NCBI GenBank assembly: GCA_049602155.1
Contig: JBMYRH010000003.1
Location: forward strand, 124,001 to 188,000
Source of the DNA: JBMYRH01 sp049602155
Lineage (GTDB): Bacteria; Myxococcota_A; UBA9042; PHBI01; JBMYRH01
Reading direction: 5' to 3'
Length of the DNA stretch: 64,000 nt
The notes under the pieces are model-generated. The model saw only the letters and a list, made by a program, of their open reading frames with translations. It was not told the DNA's origin and made no database searches. Below, one piece after another: positions 41,251 to 51,031 of this stretch; the first letter of the stretch is position 1; each line of letters starts with the position of its first letter. Both the position numbers and the translations under genes were made by a program.

Positions 41251-43620
41251 CTAGTTTCGCAGGGGCTTATTGTTCATGAGCGTGTACTGCATACGCTCAA
41301 GGCTCTTGGGCTCGCCCACGAGGCTCATAAACGCCTCAAGCTCAAGCTCAAGGACGCGCTCCTCACTGACCGGGGTCCGACCGTCGGTGTCACCACCGCA
41401 GAGGACATTCGCGAGCTTGTTGGCGATGAGGCGGTCGTGCTCGGACACGTACCCCCCGAGCATCATGCCGTAGACCGCAAGCGAGATAGCAGCCTTGCCG
41501 CTTCGGCCGGGCAGCACCAAGTTCTCCGCCGGAGCCGGCGGCGTATAGCCCCGCCCCGCCATGTAGCGCGTGAGCGCCTTTGCGTCCGCGATGCGCCTGT
41601 CACGGCTCATCGCGATCTCATCTTGTGCCGTGCCATAGCCCAGCGAGAAGACCTCACCGGCCCCAGTGGCGACCTTGGCCATGCCAATGTTCTCAAAGGC
41701 TCGTTGAACCAAGGGCAACCTGTCCGTCATCCGCGGGTCAGCGCTCGCGGGGATGCCATCAAAGAGGCGCTTGAGGAGGTTCAAAGTACCGCATCCACCA
41801 GGGATGAGGCCCACGCCAACCTCGACCAAGCCCAGGTAGGTCTCCTTGTCGACCATCATGCGGTCCGCCGCCATCGCCATCTCACAGCCACCGCCGAGGG
41901 TCAGCCCATGAGGGGCCGCGACGACAGGCTTGGGGAGATACTTGAGGCGCTGAATGACAGCCTGGAAATTACCAACCAAGGCCTCGATGTCATCCCACTT
42001 CTTCTGGTTGGCGCCCATGACGATCATCATGAGGTTCGCGCCCGCCGAGAAGTGCTCGGCTTCGTTACCAAGGACGAGCCCGTCAAAGTCGGTCTCGACG
42101 ATGTCACAGGCTCGGTTGAGCATGTGGGTAAGATCCGGATCGACGGTGTTCATCTTGGTGTGGAATTCAAGGCACGCGATGCCGTCTCCGAGGTCGACTA
42201 GGGTCGCCCCGCGGTTGCGCTCAACGACGTGGCCCGCCTTCTTCAAGATCTGCAGGTTGACGCTACCTGGGAGTTGCGGCACCGCCGCCTGCCCCTCTCC
42301 ATCAGCGAAGTAGGTTTGACCGGCCTCGCCATCGGCGTAGAAGCCACCAGAGGCAGCGGCCTCATCGATCCAAGCGGGCAACTCGATGCCGTCAGCGCGC
42401 ATGCGCGCCGCTCCCTCAGCCACCCCGATAGCCTGCCACACCTCAAAGGGACCTTGGTCCCAGTTAAAGCCCCAACGCATCGCTCGGTCGATGTTCACGA
42501 TGTCGTCTGCGATGTCGAAGGCGATGTTCGCCGCGTACGCGAGCGTCTTGCTCATGACGTGCCATGCGAACTTACCGGCGCGACCATCCGACTTGATGAG
42601 CTCCGCCGTTCGCTTGCCTGGGTCATCGATCTTCTTGAGCGCCTTGAGCGCCGGCAGGTCAGGTTTCACCTTGGGCTGGTACTCAAAGGTATCCAAGTTG
42701 AGCGCTTGGATCTCACGCCCAACCTTCTTGTAAAACCCCGCCTTGGTCTTCGAGCCCAAGAGCTTCTTCTCGACCATCGTCGTGAGGAAGTCGGGGATCT
42801 GGAAAACATCGCGCTCAGGGTCGCCTGGCAACGCGTCGTAGCAGTTCTGCGCGACGTGCACGAAGGTGTCGAGGCCGACGACATCTGCTGTACGGAACGC
42901 TGCCGACTTCGGGCGCCCCATGGGCTTACCGACGATGGCGTCGACCTCCTCAAGGCTGTAGCCCAAGTCGCGCATCGCGTGGATGGTGGTCATCATCGCG
43001 TACACACCGATGCGGTTCGCGATGAAGTTCGGTGTGTCCTTCGCGTAGACGATGCCCTTCCCGAGGTAGCGATCGCAGAAGTTAGCCATCTGGCACACGA
43101 TCGCTGGGTCAGTGTCCGGACCAGGGATGATCTCCAGCAGGTGCATGTAACGCACCGGGTTGAAGAAGTGTGTCCCTAAGAAGTGGCGCTTGAAGTCGTC
43201 AGAGCGCCCCTCGAGCATCCCGTCGATGGAGAGCCCAGAGGTGTTCGTCGTGACGATCGTCCCAGGGGTCCAGTTCGCCTCAATGCTGGCCAAGAGGCTG
43301 CGCTTGATCCCCATGTCCTCCTTGACCACCTCGATGATCCAGTCGCACTCGGAGAGCTTGCCCATGTCGTCATCGAAGTTACCGACCTCGATGAGCCCCG
43401 CGCGCTCTTTGCGCAGGAACGCAGCGGGCTTGGACTTCAGGGCAGCCTTTAGGCCCCCCGCTGAGAAACGATTGCGCGCCTCGGAGCTCGGGTCGTCACA
43501 CCCGGGCGGCACGATGTCGAGGAGGAGGGTCCGGATGCCACATGACGCGAGGTGGGCTGCGATACCCGACCCCATCACGCCTGCACCGAGGACCGCCGCC
43601 TTGCGAATGCTGCTAGCCAT
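41251..43620 (-). CDS. fadN: 3-hydroxyacyl-CoA dehydrogenase / enoyl-CoA hydratase fusion (FadN type)
   Basis: 789 residues from the ATG at 43620 (AGGAG nine bases upstream), the same length as I remember for Bacillus FadN. The order is dehydrogenase first, hydratase second, the reverse of FadB and FadJ. AAVLGAGVMGSGIAAHLA binds NAD+. FLGTHFFNPVRYMHLLEII carries the catalytic His, and DTPNFIANRIG is also typical. From about residue 480 the crotonase domain has HFSAGANLMM (oxyanion hole), PHGLTLGGGCEMAMAADR and GLVEVGVGLIPGGCG with the catalytic Glu region. A short remnant of this gene's 5' end lies at 34.6 kb. Confidence 0.93.
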   Translation of the reverse strand: MASSIRKAAVLGAGVMGSGIAAHLASCGIRTLLLDIVPPGCDDPSSEARNRFSAGGLKAALKSKPAAFLRKERAGLIEVGNFDDDMGKLSECDWIIEVVKEDMGIKRSLLASIEANWTPGTIVTTNTSGLSIDGMLEGRSDDFKRHFLGTHFFNPVRYMHLLEIIPGPDTDPAIVCQMANFCDRYLGKGIVYAKDTPNFIANRIGVYAMMTTIHAMRDLGYSLEEVDAIVGKPMGRPKSAAFRTADVVGLDTFVHVAQNCYDALPGDPERDVFQIPDFLTTMVEKKLLGSKTKAGFYKKVGREIQALNLDTFEYQPKVKPDLPALKALKKIDDPGKRTAELIKSDGRAGKFAWHVMSKTLAYAANIAFDIADDIVNIDRAMRWGFNWDQGPFEVWQAIGVAEGAARMRADGIELPAWIDEAAASGGFYADGEAGQTYFADGEGQAAVPQLPGSVNLQILKKAGHVVERNRGATLVDLGDGIACLEFHTKMNTVDPDLTHMLNRACDIVETDFDGLVLGNEAEHFSAGANLMMIVMGANQKKWDDIEALVGNFQAVIQRLKYLPKPVVAAPHGLTLGGGCEMAMAADRMMVDKETYLGLVEVGVGLIPGGCGTLNLLKRLFDGIPASADPRMTDRLPLVQRAFENIGMAKVATGAGEVFSLGYGTAQDEIAMSRDRRIADAKALTRYMAGRGYTPPAPAENLVLPGRSGKAAISLAVYGMMLGGYVSEHDRLIANKLANVLCGGDTDGRTPVSEERVLELELEAFMSLVGEPKSLERMQYTLMNNKPLRN

Positions 43621-43660
43621 ACACGCTCTCCTGAGCTGATGAAGTCCCGTGAGGGGTACC

Positions 43661-43690
43661 TTCATAGGCGGTCTAAACGCCCCCGGTCAA
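43661..43690 (-). promoter_or_regulatory. candidate sigma-70 promoter of fadN-fadA
   Basis: On the minus strand TTGACC (43690-43685), an 18-bp spacer and TATGAA (43666-43661), about 40 bp before the start codon. The same arrangement is conserved in the duplicated fragment at 34760-34731, which supports its use. Confidence 0.5.
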
Positions 43691-43766
43691 GGGCGGTGAA
43701 TGGCCGTTCATTTTCCAGCCCACCCGTTCCGCAGCGTTTGCACGCTATTCGGGGGACTAAGCGCAA

Positions 43767-44858
43767 TTGCTGGCGCGAAGCTGGGGAAGCACGCCATCAC
43801 CCGCACACGGAGGTAGACACCTGACACTCTCACGCAACACGATCCCAACACTTGATGCGCTGGCGCGCGCCACGCTCCTGAACCAAACGCGGTCCCCGCG
43901 GGCCGTGGCTCTCGCCGTCGAGCGCGGTGACACCGCCCCCCCAGACGCTGACCAGGCGATCGCGAACGATGCGCTCCAGGTGAGAGGCCTGCGCCCATGG
44001 ATCCCACCGGACCCGGCGGCCGGTGCGGTGCTCATCCTCCAAGGGCCACCGCTCGAGCGCCCGGGGATCGCGATCGTCGGCGCACGAGCGAGCGACCCTT
44101 ATGGCTTGAGCGTCGCCACAGCGGCGGCCTGCGACACTGTGAGCTTGAATCGGGCCGTGATCAGCGGCGGAGCCGAGGGGTGCGATGCGGCAGCGCACCG
44201 CGCAGCGCTCGACCGAGGGGGCCTCACCTTTGTCGTCCTGGGCGGAGGTCACGACCGCTTGTACCCCGCGCACCACAGACCCCTCTTCCGGAGGATCTGC
44301 GAGCGCGGCGGCACGATCGCCTCGCCCTTCTGGCCCGAGACACCACCAGCCAAGCACCGCTTCCTGGCACGTAATCGCGTCATCGCAGCGCTGTCTGAGG
44401 TCATCGTGGTGGCCAGGGCTCGAGGTGAAAGCGGGGCACTATCGACCGGGTTCGCGGGCCTGAGATTAGGCCGCGTGGTCCTCGCTGTCCCGGGGTCGGT
44501 CGGTGACGCCCTCTCCGAGGGGGGACACCTGCTGCTGTCCAAAGGAGCACGACCTATGCTGGGTTCAGTAAGCCTGAGGCAAGAGCTTGGTGAGGACCGT
44601 GGTGACCTTTGGGCCCACGACCATCGGGGGGCGGAGAGCCCCTGGACTGAGCCTGAGGACTGCGAGTATCGCGGCTCAGAGATCCCGCCAGAAGGCGCCC
44701 TCCTCCTCGCCGCGTTGGAGGGTCACGGGATCACGCAATTGGAGGCACTCCAGACGCAGACAAAATTGCCCATTTCAACGCTCTTAGCTGCCCTATTGGA
44801 CCTCGAATTGCGCGGAGAGGTCGTGAGGTCCGTATGCGGGGGGGTTCGGCGTCGATAA
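43767..44858 (+). CDS. dprA: DNA-processing protein DprA/Smf
   Basis: Loads RecA on incoming single-stranded DNA during natural transformation. The Rossmann-like core is clear: IAIVGARASDPYGLSVA, ISGGAEGCDAAAHRAAL, VVLGGGHDRLYPAHH and FLARNRVIAALSEVIVVARA, then LAVPGSVGD. A C-terminal winged-helix segment (GHGITQLEALQTQTKL) is present. The TTG at 43767 is the longest canonical start. However, a strong GGAGG at 43810-43814 lies seven bases before an in-frame CTG at 43821, which would give a protein beginning just before the TIPTLDAL helix. The gene sits directly upstream of the pil genes, and type IV pili are the usual DNA-uptake machine. That fit is suggestive only. Confidence 0.9.
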   Translation: MLARSWGSTPSPAHGGRHLTLSRNTIPTLDALARATLLNQTRSPRAVALAVERGDTAPPDADQAIANDALQVRGLRPWIPPDPAAGAVLILQGPPLERPGIAIVGARASDPYGLSVATAAACDTVSLNRAVISGGAEGCDAAAHRAALDRGGLTFVVLGGGHDRLYPAHHRPLFRRICERGGTIASPFWPETPPAKHRFLARNRVIAALSEVIVVARARGESGALSTGFAGLRLGRVVLAVPGSVGDALSEGGHLLLSKGARPMLGSVSLRQELGEDRGDLWAHDHRGAESPWTEPEDCEYRGSEIPPEGALLLAALEGHGITQLEALQTQTKLPISTLLAALLDLELRGEVVRSVCGGVRRR

Positions 44859-44935
44859 GGCATCCTGTACAACAAACAGCGACCCACGCCGGTAAATCCA
44901 AAGAGATTTCAAGCCCTTGGGAGGCGGCCAGCTGC

Positions 44936-44965
44936 TTGACAGCCCATGATATCGACCGATATCAT
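44936..44965 (+). promoter_or_regulatory. pilB promoter with a palindromic operator
   Basis: TTGACA (44936-44941), an 18-bp spacer and TATCAT (44960-44965), 71 bp upstream of the pilB ATG. A perfect inverted repeat, ATGATATCG-AC-CGATATCAT (44946-44965), fills the spacer and covers the -10. A dimeric regulator bound here would block RNA polymerase. The regulator is not known. Confidence 0.6.
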
Positions 44966-45036
44966 TGGGGTCTGGCAGAGGTGCGGGCTAAGTGCGCATG
45001 CCAACGGGTCGCGAATCGACATTAAAGGAACCCAGA

Positions 45037-46803
45037 ATGGCCGACGATAACGAAGGCGTCATGGTATCACCGGAAGGTACCGACGAGGACGCTGGCGCAG
45101 TTCAGACGAACGCAAGCCTCGGTGAACTTCTCTTACGTAACCGGGTGGTCTCTGTGGCCCAGCTGGAGGACGCCCGTGACACCTCCCGCCGTGAGGGCAC
45201 TGGGCTGACCGGCGCGCTCGCCAGGCTTGGCTACGTCCAAGAGACGCAGCTCGTAGAGTTCCTCAGCCGGCAATACGGTGTCCCTTCCATCAACTTGGAG
45301 GAGGTCGAGATCGAGGCTGAGGTCATCGACCTCGTCCCTCAAGACGTCGCAGAGCGGCACAACGTCGTGCCCCTTGAGAAGCAAGGCTCGACCCTCATCG
45401 TGGCGATGACCGACCCGTCGAACATCTACGCGATGGACGACATCAAGTTCCTCACGGGCTTCAACGTCGAGGTCGTCGTGACCTCCGAGGCATCGATTAA
45501 GACAGCCCTCGAACGTTACTACGACACAACGAGTGAACTCGGTGGTCTCCTCGATGGTTTCGATGACGAAGGCATCGACTTCCTGAGCGAAAGCGACCAG
45601 ATGGACATGCTGGACGACGACGAGGACGCCGGAGAGGCCCCTGTCGTTCGTTTGGTGAACCTCGTCCTGGTCGACGCCATTAAGCGTGGTGCATCCGACA
45701 TCCACATCGAGCCGTACGAGAAGGAGTTCCGGGTCCGCTACCGAATCGACGGCGTGCTCTACGAGATCATGACGCCGCCGCTCCGGCTCAGGAACGCCAT
45801 CGTCAGCCGTATTAAGATTATGGCCGAGCTCGACATCGCCGAGCGACGCCTCCCCCAGGACGGCCGTATTAAGCTCGTCCTAGGTGGTCAAAAAGAGGTC
45901 GACTTCCGTGTCTCCATTCTGCCGACGCTGTTCGGCGAGAAGGTCGTCCTCCGAATCCTCGACAAGTCCAACCTCCAGCTCGACATGACCAAGCTCGGCT
46001 TCGAGCCCGAGCAGCTGGGTGTCTTCAAGGACAATATCCATCAGCCATTCGGGATGGTCTTGGTGACCGGACCGACGGGGTCGGGTAAGACGACGACGCT
46101 CTACTCAGCGCTGAGTGAGTTGAACAAGTCGACAGAGAACATCTCCACCGCGGAGGACCCGGTCGAGTTCAACCTGGCGGGCATCAACCAGTGTCAGATG
46201 AAGGACGACATTGGGTTGAACTTCTCCGCAGCCCTGCGCTCCTTTTTGCGTCAGGATCCAGACATCATCATGGTGGGTGAGATTCGTGACTTCGAGACCG
46301 CCGAGATCGCCATTAAGGCTGCTTTGACAGGTCACTTGGTGCTCTCAACCTTGCACACCAACGATGCACCATCGACGATTAACCGCCTCCTCAACATGGG
46401 TGTAGAGCCCTTCTTGGTGACGTCTTCGTTGAACGCCATTGTGGCCCAGCGTCTCGCCCGGAAGGTCTGCTCCGAGTGCGCCGAGAGCATCGAGGTCGAA
46501 GAGGAAGTGCTGGTGGATCTTGGTCTGACGCAGGAGCAGATCTCGGACGCCAACCTGATGAAGGGATCGGGCTGCCGACGCTGCAGCGACACCGGCTACA
46601 AAGGCCGCATCGCGCTCTACGAGGTGATGGACGTCAACGACGACATCAAGGAGTACGTGCTCCAAGGCTACTCAGCGATGGAGCTCAAGCGTGAGGCGAT
46701 CAAGCTGGGGATGCAGACGCTCCGCCAGTCAGCCATCAACAAGCTGATCAGCGGGATGATCACCGTGGACGAGGTCTTGCGCATCACCCGTGCTGACCAG
46801 TGA
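45037..46803 (+). CDS. pilB: type IV pilus assembly ATPase PilB
   Basis: Hexameric cytoplasmic ATPase that drives pilus extension. 588 residues from the ATG at 45037, which has AAAGGA seven bases upstream. The N-terminal MshEN-type domain (LGELLLRNRVVS to LVEFLSRQYGVPSI) is followed by an acidic linker. The motor domain has Walker A GPTGSGKTTTLYS, an Asp box, Walker B DIIMVGEIRDFETAE and the His box TLHTND. The zinc tetra-Cys motif is CSEC and CRRC. Its stop overlaps the pilT start. It is the first gene of the pilus operon, behind the palindrome-bearing promoter. Confidence 0.96.
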   Translation: MADDNEGVMVSPEGTDEDAGAVQTNASLGELLLRNRVVSVAQLEDARDTSRREGTGLTGALARLGYVQETQLVEFLSRQYGVPSINLEEVEIEAEVIDLVPQDVAERHNVVPLEKQGSTLIVAMTDPSNIYAMDDIKFLTGFNVEVVVTSEASIKTALERYYDTTSELGGLLDGFDDEGIDFLSESDQMDMLDDDEDAGEAPVVRLVNLVLVDAIKRGASDIHIEPYEKEFRVRYRIDGVLYEIMTPPLRLRNAIVSRIKIMAELDIAERRLPQDGRIKLVLGGQKEVDFRVSILPTLFGEKVVLRILDKSNLQLDMTKLGFEPEQLGVFKDNIHQPFGMVLVTGPTGSGKTTTLYSALSELNKSTENISTAEDPVEFNLAGINQCQMKDDIGLNFSAALRSFLRQDPDIIMVGEIRDFETAEIAIKAALTGHLVLSTLHTNDAPSTINRLLNMGVEPFLVTSSLNAIVAQRLARKVCSECAESIEVEEEVLVDLGLTQEQISDANLMKGSGCRRCSDTGYKGRIALYEVMDVNDDIKEYVLQGYSAMELKREAIKLGMQTLRQSAINKLISGMITVDEVLRITRADQ

Positions 46804-47969
46804 GCAAGAAGGCTCCGCCGAGCACCGTCGACATTCATCGCCTCTTACAGACGATGGTCGACAAAGGTGCGAGTGACCTTCACCTCACTGCGGAGTCAGC
46901 CCCAGCCCTGCGCATCAATGGCAGCCTCTACCCCCTCAAGACGCGCCCTCTGCAGGGCCGTGAGATCGAGGCCATCTGCTACAGCGTCTTGAACGAGAAG
47001 CAGAAGAAGATCTTTGAGGAAATTCACGAGATCGACCTCTCTTTCCGCTGGAAGGGGACCAGTCGATTCCGGGCCAACTTTTTTCGCCAGAAAGGCGCCG
47101 TCGCTGGTGCCATCCGGATGATCCCCACGGAGACCGTCCCCTTGGCCGCGCTGGGCTTGCCCGACGCGGTGATGACGCTCATCGACAAGCCCAATGGGCT
47201 CGTCTTGGTCACCGGACCGACGGGGTCCGGCAAGTCGACGACCTTGGCGAGCTTGATCGACGCCATCAACATCTCGCAGCGCAGTCACATCATCACGATC
47301 GAAGATCCGATCGAGTTCGTGCACAACCACAAGAAGTGCATCGTGAACCAGCGGGAGATCGGGAGCGACACGAATTCTTACCGGGACGCGCTCCGCTATG
47401 TGCTGCGCCAAGACCCTGACGTCGTTCTCATCGGCGAGATCCGCGATCATGAGACGATGGAGGCCACCCTGCGTATCGCAGAGACAGGCCACCTGGCGCT
47501 CGCCACGTTGCACACCAACACCGCAGTCCAGACCATTCATCGGGTGCTCGACTTCTTCCCCTCCGACCAGCAAGAGATGGTGCGCACCCAGCTCAGCTTC
47601 GTGCTTGAGGGGGTGATCAGCCAGCAACTGATCCCCCGCGAGGATGGCGCCGGGCGTGTGCTCGGCGTGGAGGTCCTCTTCCCGAACGCGGCGGTCCGCA
47701 ACCTGATCCGCGAAGAGAAAACGCATCAAATCTACTCGCAGATGCAGATGGGCCAAGGGAAGCACGGGATGCAGACCTTGAACCAGTCCCTCTTGGCCCA
47801 TGTGCGAAACAATGCCATCTCAGTCGATGAAGCCCTTCACCGCAGTTACGACCGTGACGAGCTCAATCAGATGCTCCAGAACTGGCAGCAGGAGACCGCG
47901 ACAGCTCAGCAACGGAGCGGTAAACGCGCGGGCAGTGGGACGAGCGCCTTTGACAGGAGGAGGCGTTGA
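46800..47969 (+). CDS. pilT: type IV pilus retraction ATPase PilT
   Basis: Hexameric ATPase that powers pilus retraction and twitching motility. 389 residues from a GTG overlapping the pilB stop (GTGA). VDKGASDLHLTAESAPALRI is the N-terminal PAS-like domain. Walker A is GPTGSGKSTTLASL, Walker B is DVVLIGEIRDHETME, and the His box is TLHTNTAVQT. The retraction-specific AIRNLIRE motif reads AVRNLIREEK here. The C-terminal tail is Gln- and Arg-rich. The 97 bp to pilC has no gene. Confidence 0.96.
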   Translation: MSKKAPPSTVDIHRLLQTMVDKGASDLHLTAESAPALRINGSLYPLKTRPLQGREIEAICYSVLNEKQKKIFEEIHEIDLSFRWKGTSRFRANFFRQKGAVAGAIRMIPTETVPLAALGLPDAVMTLIDKPNGLVLVTGPTGSGKSTTLASLIDAINISQRSHIITIEDPIEFVHNHKKCIVNQREIGSDTNSYRDALRYVLRQDPDVVLIGEIRDHETMEATLRIAETGHLALATLHTNTAVQTIHRVLDFFPSDQQEMVRTQLSFVLEGVISQQLIPREDGAGRVLGVEVLFPNAAVRNLIREEKTHQIYSQMQMGQGKHGMQTLNQSLLAHVRNNAISVDEALHRSYDRDELNQMLQNWQQETATAQQRSGKRAGSGTSAFDRRRR

Positions 47970-48066
47970 TTCGGCGCTCTCATCCCGGTCGGATAGACCT
48001 TGGACGGGCCCGAGTTTTTTACATCGGCGCACCCTGGGCTAAGCTGCGTCTCGAGGAGAGTGTCTG

Positions 48067-49272
48067 ATGGCGTTGTACGAGTGGGTCGGCAAAGATCGTA
48101 TCGGGGAAGAGCGCCGAGGTGTGCTCGACGCCCCGGGACCCACAGAGGCCGAGAACATCCTCAAGGGCATGGGCGTCAATGCGACGTCCATCAAGAAGAA
48201 GAAGAGCAACGGCATCATCATCCCTGGCTTCACCAAGGTGCCGGTGAAGTCAAAGGTGGTCTTTACGCGCCAGCTCGCGACGATGATCGACGCTGGCTTG
48301 CCCCTGGTTCAGTGCCTTGAGATTTTGGGCAACCAGGAGCCGGACCCCCTGCTCCAGCAGACCGTCCTCGCAGTGAAGCAGTCCGTCGAGGGGGGCACCA
48401 CCTTCGCCGACGCCTTGGCCAAGCACCCCAAGGTCTTCGACAACCTCTTCGTCAACCTCATCGCAGCCGGCGAAGTCGGCGGTATCCTCGACACCATCCT
48501 CAACCGACTCGCCGCCTATATGGAGAAGGCGATGAAGTTGAAGCAGAAGGTGAAAGGCGCGATGAAGTATCCGGTCACGGTCCTCGTCGTGTCGTTGACC
48601 ATCACCGGTTTCCTCCTCGTGAAGGTGATCCCAACCTTCTCTGAGATGTTCGAGTCTATGGGCAAAGACCTGCCTGCGCTGACCGCAAACGTGGTGGCCA
48701 TCAGTGACTGGGCCGTGGCCAATCTCCACATCGTCCTCACGATCCTGGCCAGCATATTTGTGGCCTTCAAGCTCATCACGGCGACGAGCCCGGGGCGCCT
48801 GGCTTGGGATACGGCGGTCATCAACGCCCCCGTGTTTGGGCCCCTCGTGAAAAAGGCTGCGGTGGCGAAATTTACGCGGACGCTCGGGACGCTCATCTCC
48901 TCCGGTGTCCCCATCCTTGATGCCCTGGAGATCGTCGCCCGAACAGCGGGCAATAAAGTGGTCGAGAACGCCGTGCTCTATACCCGTGAGAAGATCTCAG
49001 AGGGTAAGTCGATCGCAGCCCCGCTCATGGAGCAGAGCGTCTTCCCGAAGATGGTGGTCCAGATGATCGCGGTCGGTGAGTCCACTGGCGCCATGGACAT
49101 CATGCTGACCAAGATCGCCGACTTCTATGACGACGAGGTCGACGCGGCAGTGGACGGCATGACGTCACTCATCGAGCCCCTCATCATGGTCGTGCTGGGA
49201 GGCATCATCTCCGTCGTGCTGTTGGCCATGTACCTGCCTATCTTCAACATGGCGGACACCTTTGGGAAGTGA
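48067..49272 (+). CDS. pilC: type IV pilus inner-membrane platform protein PilC
   Basis: Integral membrane protein that couples the ATPases to the growing pilin helix. 401 residues with two GspF domains. The first has KSKVVFTRQLATMIDAGLPLVQCLEI, and the second begins VAKFTRTLGTLISSGVPILDALEI. Three membrane helices are predicted, at about 170-195, 220-240 and near the C-terminus (IMVVLGGIISVVLLAMYLPIF). GAGT sits just upstream of the ATG. The 3' end overlaps the pilS start by 11 bp. Confidence 0.95.
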   Translation: MALYEWVGKDRIGEERRGVLDAPGPTEAENILKGMGVNATSIKKKKSNGIIIPGFTKVPVKSKVVFTRQLATMIDAGLPLVQCLEILGNQEPDPLLQQTVLAVKQSVEGGTTFADALAKHPKVFDNLFVNLIAAGEVGGILDTILNRLAAYMEKAMKLKQKVKGAMKYPVTVLVVSLTITGFLLVKVIPTFSEMFESMGKDLPALTANVVAISDWAVANLHIVLTILASIFVAFKLITATSPGRLAWDTAVINAPVFGPLVKKAAVAKFTRTLGTLISSGVPILDALEIVARTAGNKVVENAVLYTREKISEGKSIAAPLMEQSVFPKMVVQMIAVGESTGAMDIMLTKIADFYDDEVDAAVDGMTSLIEPLIMVVLGGIISVVLLAMYLPIFNMADTFGK

Positions 49273-51010
49273 GGTCGAGGGCGGCGACATCAAGCCCTCC
49301 TCAAGCGCCACCCCGAGACGGCACTACTCCTACGGTGAACTGCGGAGCAACCTCCGGACGCTGATCCTCAGCCGGGTCGTCGTCGTCACCTTCCTCCTCG
49401 CTGCGACAGCGCTCTTCGGTCTGACGCAGCACGAGCCAGCTCGAGGCATCCTGTCGGCAGAGGGTGCGCTCTACGCGCTGGTCGCTGCGGTCTATCTGCT
49501 CAGCGTCGGTTACGCCATCTCGCTGAGGCTTCTGACCGAGCTCAAACACCTCCTGCTCCTCGCCTATCTACAGCTCACGGGTGACGCGCTCTTCGCCGCC
49601 GTGCTGGTCTTGGTCACTGGTGGTACCGCCAGCGTCTTTACCTTCTTCTTCTCCCTGTCGATCGTCCTCGCGGCGATCATCTTGTACCGCGCGGGCGCCA
49701 TCTACGCCGCGACGGTCAGCTCGGCGATGCTCTTGGCCATCGGCCTCATCGAGGTCGGCTTCATCGGCCCGTCAGAGTGGGTAAACATGATCCGCCGCGA
49801 CGCACTGCTCGCCGGGGAGCCGGTCGCTGACGTTGGCAGCACTGTCGCTTACAACCTCGTGGTCAACGTCATCGCATTCTACGCGATCGCCATGCTGGCC
49901 AGCTACTTGGCAGATCAGCTGCGCCGGACTGACATCAAGTTAGAGCAAAACCGGGTCTCACTCGAGGACCTGCGTGCGCTGCACGAGAACATCATCTCCT
50001 CTATTCAGTCGGGCCTGATCACGGTGAACCAAAATCACCAGATCACCTTCTTCAATCACTTCGCAGAGGCCATCACAGGTCTGAAATCGACCGACGTCCT
50101 CTACAAAGACATCACCCTCCTCTTCGCTGACCTGCGGCAGATCTTCTCCAACGAGGACAAGCTCCACAGTCAGCACGAGGAGCTGACCAGCCAGATCCTC
50201 GGCGGCCGGGTCACCTTCGTGCGCTGGACCATTTCACCGCTCTTGGACAGCCGAGAGGAGCGCATCGGTCACGTGCTCATCTTTGACGACGTGACCCGGG
50301 TACGTGAGATGGAGGCGCGCATGAAGCGCGACGACCAGTTTGCGACCCTGGGCAAACTCGCGAGCGCCATCGCGCATGAGATCCGAAACCCACTGGCCTC
50401 GATCTCAGGCTCGATCCAGCTGCTTAACCAGACCATTGAGCTCGAGGACGACGACCGGCGATTGATGAACATCATCAGCCGAGAGGCCGACACGCTGAAC
50501 CAGTGGATCACCGATTTCCTGACCTTCGCTCGCCCGCGCTACGGCGACCGCGTCCCCATCGACTTCCGCGGGATGATCTCGGATGCAGCGCTGGTGTTGA
50601 AGCAAGATCCAAAGTCAGAGAAACTCGATCTGAAAGTCGAAGCCGGGGAGGAAGCCCTGGTCCTCGCAGATCCGACCTACCTAAAGCAGGTGCTGTGGAA
50701 CATCCTCCAAAACGCGGTGCAAGCCATGCCTGACGGTGGTCAGCTCACGATCACGTTGGAGCCGACGGTCGACGAGCGTGGCGAATTCTTTCGAGCCAGC
50801 TTCAAGGACACGGGGGGCGGGATCCCCGAGTCCGTCCGCGAGCGAATCTTCGAGCCGTTCTTCACCACCAAGGCAGGCGGCACAGGGCTGGGCTTGCCCA
50901 CCGTGTATCGTATCGTGACGGAACACGGAGGGACGGTCACTCTAGACACCGAGATCGGCGTCGGGACCACCTTCACCGTCGCCCTGCCCCGCTATCATCA
51001 GCTGAACTAA
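49262..51010 (+). CDS. pilS: sensor histidine kinase PilS
   Basis: Membrane sensor that phosphorylates PilR to control pilin transcription. 582 residues from a TTG inside the pilC 3' end. Six hydrophobic segments in the first 210 residues match the polytopic PilS sensor. A coiled linker and a PAS domain follow (ENIISSIQSGLITVNQ). The H-box is AHEIRNPLASISGS. The ATP-binding N box is NILQNAVQAM, with the G boxes DTGGGIPES and GTGLGLPTVY. It is followed by pilR after 21 bp. Confidence 0.93.
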   Translation: MGSEVEGGDIKPSSSATPRRHYSYGELRSNLRTLILSRVVVVTFLLAATALFGLTQHEPARGILSAEGALYALVAAVYLLSVGYAISLRLLTELKHLLLLAYLQLTGDALFAAVLVLVTGGTASVFTFFFSLSIVLAAIILYRAGAIYAATVSSAMLLAIGLIEVGFIGPSEWVNMIRRDALLAGEPVADVGSTVAYNLVVNVIAFYAIAMLASYLADQLRRTDIKLEQNRVSLEDLRALHENIISSIQSGLITVNQNHQITFFNHFAEAITGLKSTDVLYKDITLLFADLRQIFSNEDKLHSQHEELTSQILGGRVTFVRWTISPLLDSREERIGHVLIFDDVTRVREMEARMKRDDQFATLGKLASAIAHEIRNPLASISGSIQLLNQTIELEDDDRRLMNIISREADTLNQWITDFLTFARPRYGDRVPIDFRGMISDAALVLKQDPKSEKLDLKVEAGEEALVLADPTYLKQVLWNILQNAVQAMPDGGQLTITLEPTVDERGEFFRASFKDTGGGIPESVRERIFEPFFTTKAGGTGLGLPTVYRIVTEHGGTVTLDTEIGVGTTFTVALPRYHQLN

Positions 51011-51031
51011 GACCGTACGAGCGCACCACGC

